This document shows, in pieces, positions 7,961-17,739 of a DNA stretch of 64,000 nt. The notes below the pieces were generated by a model. The model did no database searches. It saw only the letters and a program-made list of their open reading frames with translations, and was not told where the DNA came from. The stretch's first letter is position 1. Each line of letters starts with the position of its first letter. The position numbers and the translations under genes are program-made. The stretch is from an uncultured Granulosicoccus sp. (lineage in GTDB: Bacteria; Pseudomonadota; Gammaproteobacteria; Granulosicoccales; Granulosicoccaceae), in assembly GCA_947495035.1 (NCBI GenBank), contig CANLXI010000002.1, positions 62,001-126,000 on the forward strand. The letters are read 5' to 3'.

Positions 7961-9874
7961 ATGTCGGACCAGCCGAACACCGGCACGGATTTGCTGCGTA
8001 TCGAAGATCTGCACGTGTCCATTCCACTGCTGGGCGGTAGTGTCGAGGCAGTCAAGGGGGCCAGTCTGCGCATCCTGCCCGGCAAGGTCACAGCTCTGGT
8101 GGGCGAATCGGGCTCCGGCAAATCGATCATCAGCCAGGTGATCATGGGACTCGAGCCCGAAATGGCGAACGTCACCGGCAAGGTCCTGTTCACTGACCCT
8201 CATTCACCGGCTACGCCCCGGGACATACTCGAACTGCCACGTGACGGGCGACGGATCCGTGCCCTGCGTGGCAATCGCATCAGCATGATCTTTCAGGAAC
8301 CGATGACCTCGTTCTCGCCGCTGCACACGGTGGGCAACCAGATTTGCGAAGTGCTTCACATTCATACCAACCTGTCGCCGAAGGAGCAGCGTGAACGGTG
8401 CGAAGACATGCTGGGCCTGGTCGGCTTTTCCAATCCGGGCAAGGTCTTCGACATGTATTCCTTCGAGCTCTCCGGGGGCATGCGCCAGCGCACCATGATT
8501 GCCATGGCGCTGATCTGCGAACCGGCGCTGCTGATTGCCGACGAGCCAACCACCGCCCTGGATGTCACCATCCAGGCGCAGATCCTGAAGCTGCTGCGTG
8601 AATTGCAATCGCGATTGCATATGGCCATTCTGCTGATCACCCATGATCTGGGCGTGGTCGCCAACATGGCCGATGAAGTATCGGTCATCTATCGTGGGGA
8701 AATCATGGAAGCAGGACCGGTTGACGCGATCTTTCGCTCACCGGGTCATCCCTATCTCAAAGGTCTGATGTCCGCGATCCCCACCTTCGACATGCCGCGG
8801 GAGGTGCGTCTGCAGCCTCTGCGTGATATCGACACACACGTCGAGCATCTGCTGGACAAGCTGGCTGCACCTCCACGCGATGAGAGTGCGGCACCGGATG
8901 TCATTCTGTCGGTCAGGGATCTCAGCAAGACCTACTTCACCAAGAAGCAGGACTGGCAGGTGGGAGGTGAGAGCAAGGCGGTGCCGGCCGTCGACGGCGT
9001 CAGTTTCGATATTCGTCGTGGCGAGTGTCTGGGTCTGGTGGGCGAGAGCGGTTGCGGCAAGACCACACTCAGCAAGATCCTGATGCATGCCGTCTCACCC
9101 GATACCGGCAGTGTCATCTTCAATGATGGTGATGGTCCGGTGGATGTGCTGGCAGCCACCGGAGAGGAACTGCAGCGCTTGCGGGCGAAGATGCAGATGG
9201 TCTTTCAGGACCCCATATCCTCGCTGTCACCACGCATGACGATAGGCAATATTCTTCGGGAACCCTTCGAGATCCACAAGCGTGGCACCCGTGAACAACG
9301 CAATGTGGCCACCAGCTCACTGCTTGACGCGGTGGGGCTTGGCAAGAATGCCCTGCAGCGTTATCCACACAGTTTTTCCGGTGGCCAGCGACAGCGTATC
9401 GGCATTTCCCGATCACTGGCGGTAGCACCCAGTTTCATCATCTGCGATGAGCCGGTCTCGGCGCTGGACGTGTCGGTGCAGGCGCAGATTCTGAACCTGC
9501 TGAAGGATCTGCAGCAGGACATGGGACTGACCTATCTGTTCATCTCGCACAATCTGGCGGTCATCGATTACATGGCGGATCGGGTGGCCGTCATGTGGGC
9601 GGGCAAGATCGTCGAGATGGCTCCGCGGGAAATCATCATGCAGTCGCCGATTCATCCGTACACTCGTTCACTGATGAACGCCGTGCCGTTTCCCGATCTG
9701 GATCGACCACTGGATTTCGACAGTGTCGAGGAGACCGGTTCCATTTCGCAGCATGCCTGGCCGGCAGCCTTTCGAAACGATATCGGTGGCGAACCTCTGA
9801 CCGCCGTCGATGTGGGTGAGGAGCATTACGTCCTGGCCAATGCGTCTGCAGACTTCAGGGAGCTGCAAGCATGA
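7961..9874 (+). CDS. Peptide-type ABC importer, dual ATPase subunit (YejF/DppDF-like fusion)
   Basis: A 637-residue fusion of two nucleotide-binding domains. The first has Walker A GESGSGKS (48-55), signature LSGGMRQR and Walker B LLIADEPTTALD. The second has Walker A GESGCGKT (starting at 361), signature FSGGQRQRIG and IICDEPVSALD. Each ends in the oligopeptide-transporter C-terminal region that contains HPYLKGL or HPYTRSL. Both sites look catalytically intact. Two ATPases on one chain are typical of YejF-like importers (microcin C and peptide uptake). The stop overlaps the next start (ATGA at 9871). It heads a four-gene transporter operon that continues into glycosyltransferase genes. The substrate is not known; peptide or glycopeptide is an inference from the family. 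Confidence 0.93.
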   Translation: MSDQPNTGTDLLRIEDLHVSIPLLGGSVEAVKGASLRILPGKVTALVGESGSGKSIISQVIMGLEPEMANVTGKVLFTDPHSPATPRDILELPRDGRRIRALRGNRISMIFQEPMTSFSPLHTVGNQICEVLHIHTNLSPKEQRERCEDMLGLVGFSNPGKVFDMYSFELSGGMRQRTMIAMALICEPALLIADEPTTALDVTIQAQILKLLRELQSRLHMAILLITHDLGVVANMADEVSVIYRGEIMEAGPVDAIFRSPGHPYLKGLMSAIPTFDMPREVRLQPLRDIDTHVEHLLDKLAAPPRDESAAPDVILSVRDLSKTYFTKKQDWQVGGESKAVPAVDGVSFDIRRGECLGLVGESGCGKTTLSKILMHAVSPDTGSVIFNDGDGPVDVLAATGEELQRLRAKMQMVFQDPISSLSPRMTIGNILREPFEIHKRGTREQRNVATSSLLDAVGLGKNALQRYPHSFSGGQRQRIGISRSLAVAPSFIICDEPVSALDVSVQAQILNLLKDLQQDMGLTYLFISHNLAVIDYMADRVAVMWAGKIVEMAPREIIMQSPIHPYTRSLMNAVPFPDLDRPLDFDSVEETGSISQHAWPAAFRNDIGGEPLTAVDVGEEHYVLANASADFRELQA

Positions 9875-11790
9875 TCACTCGGCGACGTCTTCTGGGTCTG
9901 CTGGCTACCGCGGCGCTGCCGACGCGTCTGCCGGCGGCAAGCGGTGAACAAGCGGTTTCGCTGGAATCCGAGCTGTTGGCCAGGCGGGTTGCAGCCGGCA
10001 AGTTGCCGGCATTGTCTGAGCGCCTGCCACGCAACCCGCGTGTCATCGATCTGGGCGCCATGGGGCGCGAGCCGGGTCAGCATGGTGGCAGTCTGCGCAT
10101 GCTGATCGGCGGCCAGCGGGACATTCGCTATGTTCCCATCAACGGGTATTCAAGGCTGGTCGGCTACAACCTGCAACTGGACATGGTGCCGGATATTCTG
10201 GAGTCCTTCACGGTCGAGGACGGGCGGCGCTTCACCTTCCATCTGCGCGAAGGGCACAAATGGTCCGATGGCAGCGATTTCACGGCCGAGGATTTCAACT
10301 ACTACTGGCACGATGTCATTCTCAACGAGGAGTATCTGCGGGGCGGCCCGCCTGTCAGTCTCAAGGTCAATGGCAATGTGGCCCGTTTCGAAGTGCTGGA
10401 TCCGCTCACCGTGCGCTATACCTGGGACCTGCCCATGCCGCAGTTCCTGCCCAATCTGGCATCGCCGATACCGTTGACGCTGGCGCTGCCGTCCTCGTAC
10501 ATGCGCCAGTTCCATGCGCGATACCAGACACCGGAGAAGCTGGCGGCGCTGGTGGAGCAGTACCGGGTGGATGACTGGGTGGGTCTGCACCGCAAGATGT
10601 CGCGGCAGAATCGCCCGGAGAACCCGGATCTGCCGACACTGGAGCCCTGGCGTCCCAGAACCCGGCCGCCGGCCGAGCAGTTCGTGTTCGAACGCAACCC
10701 CTATTTTCATCGGGTCGATGAATTCGGTAGGCAACTTCCGTATATCGATCGCATGGTCCTGAATGTCAGTACGTCCGATATCATCGCCGCCAAGGCTGCG
10801 ACCGGAGAAAGCGATCTGCAGGCCTCGGCCGTGGACCTGCCGGATTACACCCTGATCAAGGAGGCGGAACAACGCTTTCCCATCAAGGTATCGCTGTGGA
10901 AGCGTACCCGGGGATCCAGTGTCGTGCTGTTCCCCAATCTCAACTGCAAGGACCGCGGCTGGCGCAAGCTGTTCCAGGATGTGCGCATGCGCCGGGCCCT
11001 GTCGCTTGCCATCAACCGGCGTGAGATCAATCAGGTGATCTACTACGGGCTGGCGAATGAAAGTGCCAACACCGTGCTGCCCGAAAGCCCCTTGTACAAG
11101 CCTGAATATGCCAATGCCTGGGCCAGCCATGAACCCGAGCATGCGAATCGTCTGCTGGATATCCTCGGCATGGACAAGCGTCATGCCAATGGCATGCGGC
11201 TGTTGCCGGATGGGCGACTGGCCAATATCACGGTCGAGTCCTCCGGTGAAAGCACCCTGGAGACCGATGTGCTGGAGCTGATACGGGATCACTTCCGCGA
11301 GATCGGCATTGCATTGTTCGTACGCACCTCGCAGCGCGACATCTTCCGCAGCCGCATTCGCGGAGGGGAGGTCATGATGTCGGTCTGGCAGGGGCTGGAC
11401 AACGGACTGCCGGCACCGGACATGTCGCCTGAAGAACTGGCACCCAGCAGTGATGATCAGCTGCAATGGCCGCTCTGGGGCCTGCACTACATGTCCGGCC
11501 ACTCCCAGGGCAAACCGTCCGATCTCTTCCATGTACAGCTGCTGAGCAATCTGCGTGACGAATGGATGCTCTCCAGGCGCCAGGAGGATCGGCGCCGCAT
11601 CTGGGAGCGCATGCTGGCGATCCACGCCGATCAGGTCTTCACCATCGGTACCATCAACGGCACCCTGCAGCCTGTGGTCCGCTCGGCACGTCTGCACAAT
11701 CTGCCTGAGAAAGGACTCTTCGGGTTCCAGCCGACCAGTTACTTCGGTGCCTACATGCCCGATACCTTCTGGCTGGACAAGGAGATCTAG
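9871..11790 (+). CDS. ABC importer substrate-binding protein (SBP family 5)
   Basis: A 639-residue protein opening with MITRRRLLGLLATAAL, a twin-arginine-like signal peptide, followed by an extracytoplasmic solute-binding family 5 domain. Family marks include the LVGYN...PDILESF segment, FTFHLREGHKWSDG and FTAEDFNYYW. This family binds peptides, nickel, sugars or opines and delivers them to a DppBC-type permease. The length and RR signal fit the YejA-like subgroup rather than DppA/OppA. There is no lipobox, so it is probably free in the periplasm. It overlaps the ATPase gene by four bases and the first permease gene follows two bases after its stop, so the four subunits are co-expressed. Confidence 0.9.
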   Translation: MITRRRLLGLLATAALPTRLPAASGEQAVSLESELLARRVAAGKLPALSERLPRNPRVIDLGAMGREPGQHGGSLRMLIGGQRDIRYVPINGYSRLVGYNLQLDMVPDILESFTVEDGRRFTFHLREGHKWSDGSDFTAEDFNYYWHDVILNEEYLRGGPPVSLKVNGNVARFEVLDPLTVRYTWDLPMPQFLPNLASPIPLTLALPSSYMRQFHARYQTPEKLAALVEQYRVDDWVGLHRKMSRQNRPENPDLPTLEPWRPRTRPPAEQFVFERNPYFHRVDEFGRQLPYIDRMVLNVSTSDIIAAKAATGESDLQASAVDLPDYTLIKEAEQRFPIKVSLWKRTRGSSVVLFPNLNCKDRGWRKLFQDVRMRRALSLAINRREINQVIYYGLANESANTVLPESPLYKPEYANAWASHEPEHANRLLDILGMDKRHANGMRLLPDGRLANITVESSGESTLETDVLELIRDHFREIGIALFVRTSQRDIFRSRIRGGEVMMSVWQGLDNGLPAPDMSPEELAPSSDDQLQWPLWGLHYMSGHSQGKPSDLFHVQLLSNLRDEWMLSRRQEDRRRIWERMLAIHADQVFTIGTINGTLQPVVRSARLHNLPEKGLFGFQPTSYFGAYMPDTFWLDKEI

Positions 11791-11792
11791 GC

Positions 11793-12791
11793 ATGCTGCG
11801 CTACATACTCTGGCGGATCATCACCATGATCCCGACCCTGCTGCTGATCTCGGCGCTGGTGTTCACCATCATCGAGCTGCCGCCAGGGGATTACTTCGAG
11901 AGCTATGTCTCGGAGCTGCGTGCGATGGGGGAGGCAGCGGATCTGGCCGAGATCGAGTTGCTCAAGGAACGCTATGGTTTCGACGAACCGATGATCGTGC
12001 GCTACTTCCACTGGGTGGGAGGCATGCTGGTCGGTGACTTCGGTTACTCCTTCGAATATCGCCTGCCGGTCAGCGAGGTGGTGGGTGATCGTCTGTGGCT
12101 GACGATTCTCGTGTCGGTGGTGACCATCACCTTCACCTGGCTGATTGCCTTTCCCATCGGTCTGTATTCCGCCACTCATCAATACAGCTGGGGTGACTAT
12201 GGTCTGACCTTCATGGGCATGATCGGGATCGCAGTGCCGAACTTCATTCTGGCACTGGTCATGATGTATCTGGCCAATATCTGGTTCGGTACCTCCATCG
12301 GTCATCTGATGGATCAGGCTTATCTGAACCAGCCGATGTCCTGGGACAAGTTTTTCTCCATTCTCGAACATCTGTGGATTCCGGTACTGATCATCGGCAC
12401 CGCCGGAACCGCGGCCATGATCCGCCGACTGCGAGCCAATCTGCTGGACGAACTGAAGAAGCAGTATGTGGTGACAGCGCGCTCCAAGGGCTTGCACCCG
12501 GTCAAGGTGTTGACGAAATACCCTCTGCGCATGGCACTGAACTTCTTCATCTCGGATATCGGCTCGATTCTGCCAGCCGTCATTTCCGGTGCGGAAGTGA
12601 CGGCCATCGTGCTGTCACTGGAGACCACGGGGCCGATGCTGATCAAGGCGCTGCAGAGTCAGGACATGTACCTGGCTGGCTCCTTTCTGATGTTTCTGGC
12701 CTTTCTGACGGTGGTGGGCGTGCTGGTGTCGGATATTGCACTGGCCCTGCTGGATCCACGCATCCGCTTCGGGGCGGGGCGCCACCGATGA
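11793..12791 (+). CDS. ABC importer permease 1 (DppB/YejB-like)
   Basis: A 332-residue integral membrane protein. It starts with MLRYILWRIITMIPTLLLIS, the conserved N-terminal TM1 of the DppB family, followed by a periplasmic loop with GFDEPMIVRYFHW. TM segments follow in the middle, and the EAA-type loop RARSKG (here TARSKGLHPVKVL) contacts the ATPase. It lies two bases after the substrate-binding protein gene and overlaps the second permease gene by ATGA at 12788-12791. Family role: one half of the inner-membrane channel of the peptide importer. Confidence 0.92.
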   Translation: MLRYILWRIITMIPTLLLISALVFTIIELPPGDYFESYVSELRAMGEAADLAEIELLKERYGFDEPMIVRYFHWVGGMLVGDFGYSFEYRLPVSEVVGDRLWLTILVSVVTITFTWLIAFPIGLYSATHQYSWGDYGLTFMGMIGIAVPNFILALVMMYLANIWFGTSIGHLMDQAYLNQPMSWDKFFSILEHLWIPVLIIGTAGTAAMIRRLRANLLDELKKQYVVTARSKGLHPVKVLTKYPLRMALNFFISDIGSILPAVISGAEVTAIVLSLETTGPMLIKALQSQDMYLAGSFLMFLAFLTVVGVLVSDIALALLDPRIRFGAGRHR

Positions 12792-13987
12792 AGCCGCCGA
12801 ACACACCGCTGAGCAAGTCCCCCCTGACCGAACCGGGGGCCCCACTGGCGCATTATGTGTCCGATGCGCCCTATGATCCCAATGCCGTTGAACAGGACAG
12901 GGACCATGGTGGCCCGGCGGCACACGCTTCCCAGCTGAGACTGATGTGGTGGTATTTCCGCCAGCATCGTGTCGCCCTGTTTTCCGGCATCTTTCTGGTG
13001 CTGATCTATCTGTCCATCCTGATCAGTGAATTCCTGGCACCCTACAATCTGCATACGCGCAACACCGAGTTCATCTACGCACCGCCAGCCTCCGTGCATT
13101 TCTTCCGTGATGGCGAACTGGTCAGGCCCTACACCTACGGGCAGGTGATGGAGCTGGACATGACCACCCTGCGGCGCAACTACTCCGACAACAAGGACGA
13201 TGTGCAGGAGCTGCAGTTCTTCTGTCATGGCGACTCGTATCGTTTCTGGAACCTGTTCGAAGCCGACCTGCATCTGATCTGCCCGCCCGAGGGAGGACAA
13301 CTGTTTCTGCTGGGGACCGACCGCCTGGGTCGCGACGTGCTGTCGCGCACCATCTACGGGGCCAGGATCTCCCTGACCATCGGCATCTTCGGGGTCATGA
13401 TGAGTTTCATCCTGGGTATCATCATCGGTGGCATCGCCGGTTATCGTGGCGGTGTGTTCGACATGCTGGTGCAGCGCATCACCGAGGTGCTGCAGTCGAT
13501 TCCCAGCATTCCGCTGTGGATGGCGCTGGCGACCATCATCCCGCTGACCTGGAGCCCGATTCTGGTCTATGTCGGCATCACGGTGATACTGGGTCTGCTG
13601 GACTGGACTGGCCTGGCTCGGGCGGTACGCTCGAAGCTGCTGTCCTTGCGTGAAGAAGACTATGTGGTGGCCGCCCAGCTGCTGGGCGCCAGCAGCACCC
13701 GAATCATCGGACGGCACCTGATCCCCGGATTCATGTCACACCTGATAGCCAGTGCCACCTTGACCATTCCGGGAATGATTCTCGGTGAAACGGCTCTGAG
13801 CTTTCTGGGGATCGGACTGCGACCACCGATCACCAGTTGGGGGATTCTGTTGACCGAGGCGCGCAGCATCAACATCATCGCCCTGTATCCCTGGTTGCTT
13901 TTTCCGGTATTGCCCGTGATTCTGGTGATTCTTGCCTTCAATTTCCTCGGTGACGGGCTGCGTGATGCAGCCGACCCCTACAAGTGA
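12788..13987 (+). CDS. ABC importer permease 2 (DppC/YejE-like)
   Basis: A 399-residue protein. The start at 12788 is taken from the ATGA overlap with the first permease; the frame stays open upstream but lies inside that gene. A cytoplasmic N-terminal tail of about 55 residues precedes TM1. A large periplasmic loop of about 100 residues follows, ending in LLGTDRLGRDVLSR, the hallmark of DppC/YejE permeases. The core has the usual TM helices and an EAA loop (AAQLLGASSTRIIGRHLIP). The long loop matches YejE-type rather than DppC-type permeases. Together with permease 1 it forms the channel. After 81 bases the glycosyltransferase genes continue on the same strand. Confidence 0.92.
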   Translation: MKPPNTPLSKSPLTEPGAPLAHYVSDAPYDPNAVEQDRDHGGPAAHASQLRLMWWYFRQHRVALFSGIFLVLIYLSILISEFLAPYNLHTRNTEFIYAPPASVHFFRDGELVRPYTYGQVMELDMTTLRRNYSDNKDDVQELQFFCHGDSYRFWNLFEADLHLICPPEGGQLFLLGTDRLGRDVLSRTIYGARISLTIGIFGVMMSFILGIIIGGIAGYRGGVFDMLVQRITEVLQSIPSIPLWMALATIIPLTWSPILVYVGITVILGLLDWTGLARAVRSKLLSLREEDYVVAAQLLGASSTRIIGRHLIPGFMSHLIASATLTIPGMILGETALSFLGIGLRPPITSWGILLTEARSINIIALYPWLLFPVLPVILVILAFNFLGDGLRDAADPYK

Positions 13988-14068
13988 GCCAGCGCAGGGA
14001 CTCGTGATGAAAACATCTGAATCGCAGGATTCCGGCATCGGGTTCACCTGCCCGGGAGGTCTGACACG

Positions 14069-15277
14069 GTGAGTTTCCCTGAGGGTGCCCGCATACTCAT
14101 GTACAGCCACGATACTTTCGGGCTGGGACACCTGCGTCGCTGTCGAACCATCGCCCATTCGCTGGTGGAGAATTTCAGTGGGCTGAGCGTTTTGATCATC
14201 TCCGGGTCGGCGATTGCCGGTGCCTTCGATTTCCGGGCACGCGTGGACTTCGTCAAGATTCCCAGCGTCATCAAGCTGCGCAATGGCGAGTACACCTCGA
14301 TGGATCAGCATATCGATCTTGGCGATACCATCCGTATGCGCGAATCGATCATCCGCCATGCCGCGGAAACCTTCCAGCCGGACATCTTTCTGGTGGACAA
14401 GGAACCCATGGGACTGCAGGGCGAGGTCAGCGAGACTCTGGCCTATCTGAAGTCCCGCGATACGCAGTTGATACTCGGCATGCGCGACGTCATGGATGCG
14501 CCCCATCTGCTGGCGGCGGAATGGGAACGCAAGGGGCTGGTCAGCAAGATAGACGCCTTCTACGATCAGATCTGGGTGTATGGCCCGGAGAACTTCCACG
14601 ATCCGATGGTCGGAATGGACATACCGCAGCGGATGCGCGATCGCATGCGCTTCGTCGGTTTCCTGAAACGTCAGGCACTGCATGCCGAGCTGTCGACCAA
14701 CAAGCAGGAGGGTGACTACATTCTGGTCACCACCGGAGGCGGTGGTGATGGCGTGACCCTGATCCGGGATGTGCTGGCCGCCTACGAACAGGACGAGACC
14801 CTGAGTTACAAGACGCTGGTGGTGCTGGGCCCCTACATGCCGGGCAAGGAGCGGGATGAATTCGTCGAACGTGGCAACCGCCTGGACAATCTGGAGATCA
14901 TCAATTTCGATTCACGCATGGAAGAGCTGATCTTCAGTGCCAAGGCCGTGGTGTCGATGGGTGGCTACAACACCTTCTGCGAGATCCTGTCCTTCGACAA
15001 GCCGGCACTGATCGTGCCGCGAACCGTACCACGTGAGGAGCAGCTGATTCGCACACAGCGCGCGGCCGAACTGGGCATGGTCGACATGCTGCTGCCCGAG
15101 GAATCCAATGATCCGATGAAGATGGCAGCGGCACTGCGGGCGCTGCCGGATCGGCTGCGTCCTTCGCAACGGACCTCCGCCATCAAGATGGACGGTCTGG
15201 GCAGTATTTCGCAGATTGTCGGGGACCTGCTGCAGAATCGTCACGCAAACAGGATCAGTCAGAAAAGCAAGGCATGA
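14069..15277 (+). CDS. MurG/GT28-like glycosyltransferase, copy 1
   Basis: A 402-residue GT-B type protein. The N-terminal motif ARILMYSHDTFGLGHLRRC resembles the glycine-rich acceptor loop of MurG and other GT28 enzymes. The C-terminal half has a TTGGGGDG donor loop and MGGYNTFCEILSFDKPALIVPR, the typical UDP-sugar site. The GTG start at 14069 is supported by GGGAGGT at 14053-14060. It overlaps the next gene by ATGA at 15274. A paralogue with the same loop pattern is encoded at 16509, with a GT4 enzyme between them, suggesting a short ordered glycan assembly line. No signal peptide, so probably on the cytoplasmic face. Sugar specificity unknown. Confidence 0.87.
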   Translation: MSFPEGARILMYSHDTFGLGHLRRCRTIAHSLVENFSGLSVLIISGSAIAGAFDFRARVDFVKIPSVIKLRNGEYTSMDQHIDLGDTIRMRESIIRHAAETFQPDIFLVDKEPMGLQGEVSETLAYLKSRDTQLILGMRDVMDAPHLLAAEWERKGLVSKIDAFYDQIWVYGPENFHDPMVGMDIPQRMRDRMRFVGFLKRQALHAELSTNKQEGDYILVTTGGGGDGVTLIRDVLAAYEQDETLSYKTLVVLGPYMPGKERDEFVERGNRLDNLEIINFDSRMEELIFSAKAVVSMGGYNTFCEILSFDKPALIVPRTVPREEQLIRTQRAAELGMVDMLLPEESNDPMKMAAALRALPDRLRPSQRTSAIKMDGLGSISQIVGDLLQNRHANRISQKSKA

Positions 15278-16527
15278 ACAATCACAGTTCGTCGCGGCTG
15301 GTGGTGGTGCTCAAGGGCTACCCCCGCTTGTCGGAAACCTTCATCGCGCAGGAACTTCTCGGTCTGGAACAGGCCGGTATTGCCTTGCAGCTGGTATCCC
15401 TGCGGCACCCGACGGACCCTGAGCGGCACGCGGTGCACGATGAGATAACAGCGCCGGTCAACTACCTGCCGGAGTATCTGCATGATGAACCGGGTCGGGT
15501 GCTGCGCAGCCTGTGGCGGGCCATGCGACTGCCCGGATTCCGCACCACGCTACGGGACTTTCTTGGTGACCTGTTGCACGATCGCAGCCGCAATCGCGTC
15601 CGGCGCTTTGCTCAGGCACTGGTGCTGGCTGCGGAATGGCCGGCGGATGCCCATTGGGTGCACGCGCATTTCATCCACACCCCTGCGTCGGTGGCCGCCT
15701 ATGCGGCTCGTCTGCTGGAGCTGCCGTGGAGCGTCTCGGCCCATGCCAAGGATATCTGGACATCGTCGGATCGGGAATTGTCCCGCAAGCTTGCCAGTGC
15801 ACGCTGGGCGGTGACCTGTACCGCCGTCGGACATCGCCATCTGCAATCCCTGTCTCCACGTCCCGCCTCCGTGCATCTGAGTTACCACGGTATCGATCTG
15901 GATCGTTTTCCGGCAACGGTACGTCAGCCGGCCAGTCGGGATGGCTCGTCCCCGGACGATCCGGTGATCATCCTCAGCGTAGGGCGGGCAGTGGGCAAGA
16001 AGGGCTATGACACGCTGCTGCGGGCGCTGGCTGAGTTGCCGCAGACTCTGCACTGGCGTTTCGTGCATATCGGTGACGGTACCGAGCGCGCCAGCCTGCA
16101 GGCTCTGGCACGTGAGCTGGGCATTGAATCGCGTATCCGCTGGCTGGGGGCGATCGCGCAGAAGGAGGTCCTGCTCAACTACCAGTCCAGCGATCTGTTC
16201 GCACTGGCCTGCCGGGTGACGGATGACGGTGATCGGGATGGCCTGCCCAATGTGCTGGTGGAGGCGGCCAGTCAGGGCCTGCCCTGTGTGACTACCCGGG
16301 TGTCGGCGATTCCCGAACTGTTTGCCGATGACGAGAATGCGCTGCTGGTCGAGTCCGAGGATGTGCAGGCGTTGAGCGCCGCGCTGAACCGCGCACTGTC
16401 GAGTCCGCAGCTGCGGGATCGCCTCGGTTCGGCGGCGCAGCAGAAGGTCAGGAGTACGCTGGATTACCACGTCAGCATCAGGCAGCTGGTTGGCCTGTTC
16501 GAGGAACAGTGGCAGCCGCAGGCGTGA
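15274..16527 (+). CDS. Glycosyltransferase, GT4-like
   Basis: A 417-residue protein with a GT4 layout: LKGYPRLSETFIAQEL at the N terminus (a motif shared by colanic-acid WcaL-like transferases), HAHFIHTPASVAAYAA, the SVGRAVGKKGYDTLLRAL phosphate loop, and the donor-site segment DGLPNVLVEAASQGLPCVTT with the catalytic-type Glu. It starts within the ATGA overlap of the upstream MurG-like gene, and its 3' end overlaps the next start. Family role: retaining sugar transfer in exopolysaccharide or O-antigen assembly. The close WcaL-like resemblance suggests an exopolysaccharide pathway, which is an inference from motifs only. Confidence 0.9.
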   Translation: MNNHSSSRLVVVLKGYPRLSETFIAQELLGLEQAGIALQLVSLRHPTDPERHAVHDEITAPVNYLPEYLHDEPGRVLRSLWRAMRLPGFRTTLRDFLGDLLHDRSRNRVRRFAQALVLAAEWPADAHWVHAHFIHTPASVAAYAARLLELPWSVSAHAKDIWTSSDRELSRKLASARWAVTCTAVGHRHLQSLSPRPASVHLSYHGIDLDRFPATVRQPASRDGSSPDDPVIILSVGRAVGKKGYDTLLRALAELPQTLHWRFVHIGDGTERASLQALARELGIESRIRWLGAIAQKEVLLNYQSSDLFALACRVTDDGDRDGLPNVLVEAASQGLPCVTTRVSAIPELFADDENALLVESEDVQALSAALNRALSSPQLRDRLGSAAQQKVRSTLDYHVSIRQLVGLFEEQWQPQA

Positions 16528-17696
16528 GCAGGCGGCCGCGGGCCTCGCGCATCCTGTTCCATGTCCAGCACCTGCTGGGTATCGGACATCTGATGCGAGC
16601 CGGCAGAATTGCCGAGGCGCTGGCAGGACGCGGCATGGACGTCACGCTGGTCAGTGGCGGGCTGCCGGTCAAGGGCTTCAGTCCGGTGGGCGTGCGTCGA
16701 CTCGAGCTGCCGGCGATGGCCGTGGGCACGAAGAATTTCGGGGAGCTGGTCGATGCCGATGGCCAGGTGCTCGACGATGCCTACCGGCAGCGGCGATCGG
16801 CATTGCTGCTGCAGATGTTCCACGATATCGAACCGGATTGCGTGATTCTCGAAGCCTTCCCGTTCGGCAGGCGACAGCTGCGCTTCGAACTGCTGCCACT
16901 GATCGAGGCGATCGAGTCGCGTCAGAACAGGCCGGTTCTGCTGACATCCGTACGCGATATTCTGCAACGACGGACCAAGCCCGGGCGCGATGAAGAGACA
17001 GCGTCTTTGATCACACGGCATTTCGACGGCGTGCTGGTACATGGCGACCCGCAGTTCGCGACACTGGATGAGAGCTTCTCCTGCGCTGCAACCATCGCCG
17101 ACAGGATCAGCTACACCGGACTGGTGTGCGCGCCGCTGGCAGAGCCATCCCCTCTGCAGGTCGATATCGTGGTATCTGCCGGTGGCGGAGCCGTTGGGGA
17201 CCGACTTGTAAAAGCGGCGTTGCAGGCGGCCGGGGAACTGCCCTCGGAACTCAGCTGGTGCATCATCGGCGGGCCGAATCTGCAACAGGCTCACTATGCG
17301 TCCATGGCCCGTGAACTGCCGGACAACGTGCTGCTGGAACGTTTTCGTGCAGATTTTCCAGGTCTGTTGCGCAATGCCCGGGTCTCGGTGTCGCAGGCCG
17401 GCTACAATACGATGGGCGACATCCTGCAGGCAGGCTGTCGCGCCATTCTCGTTCCCTACAGTGTGGGTGGGGAAACCGAACAGGCTGACAGAGCGGCACG
17501 ACTGCAGGAACTGGGTCTGGCCGAGGTGCTGGCCGAGGATCAGCTCTCGAGCGCCACGCTTGCGGCCCTGATCCGGCAGGTTCTGTCAGGCGACGATGCC
17601 GCTGCAGCTGCTCGCCCCGGACTTGATACCCGGGGAGCGGCGCAAACGGCAGAGATCGTGCAGAGTCTGATCACGACGGGGGCGCGGCAGGCCTAG
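16509..17696 (+). CDS. MurG/GT28-like glycosyltransferase, copy 2
   Basis: A 395-residue paralogue of the protein encoded at 14069. The N-terminal loop SRILFHVQHLLGIGHLMRAGRIAEAL and the C-terminal SQAGYNTMGDILQAGCRAILVP with EQADRAARL match the GT28 pattern. The GTG at 16509 is shown; GTG at 16524 would give a four-base GTGA overlap with the upstream stop, the style used elsewhere in this operon, and is equally possible. The middle has VVSAGGGAVGDRLVKAAL, equivalent to the donor phosphate loop. It is the last transferase before the pseudo-ABC protein, whose start follows 43 bases after this stop. Confidence 0.86.
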   Translation: MAAAGVSRRPRASRILFHVQHLLGIGHLMRAGRIAEALAGRGMDVTLVSGGLPVKGFSPVGVRRLELPAMAVGTKNFGELVDADGQVLDDAYRQRRSALLLQMFHDIEPDCVILEAFPFGRRQLRFELLPLIEAIESRQNRPVLLTSVRDILQRRTKPGRDEETASLITRHFDGVLVHGDPQFATLDESFSCAATIADRISYTGLVCAPLAEPSPLQVDIVVSAGGGAVGDRLVKAALQAAGELPSELSWCIIGGPNLQQAHYASMARELPDNVLLERFRADFPGLLRNARVSVSQAGYNTMGDILQAGCRAILVPYSVGGETEQADRAARLQELGLAEVLAEDQLSSATLAALIRQVLSGDDAAAAARPGLDTRGAAQTAEIVQSLITTGARQA

Positions 17697-17739
17697 GCTC
17701 GCGTACCGGTTCTTTCGCAGGCGGTCATCACACGTATTC

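Noticed and set aside
12374..12787. Long N-terminal extension of the second permease
   Set aside because: The frame is open but lies inside permease 1 and is Gly/Ser/Arg-rich without membrane character; the ATGA overlap at 12788 gives the natural start.
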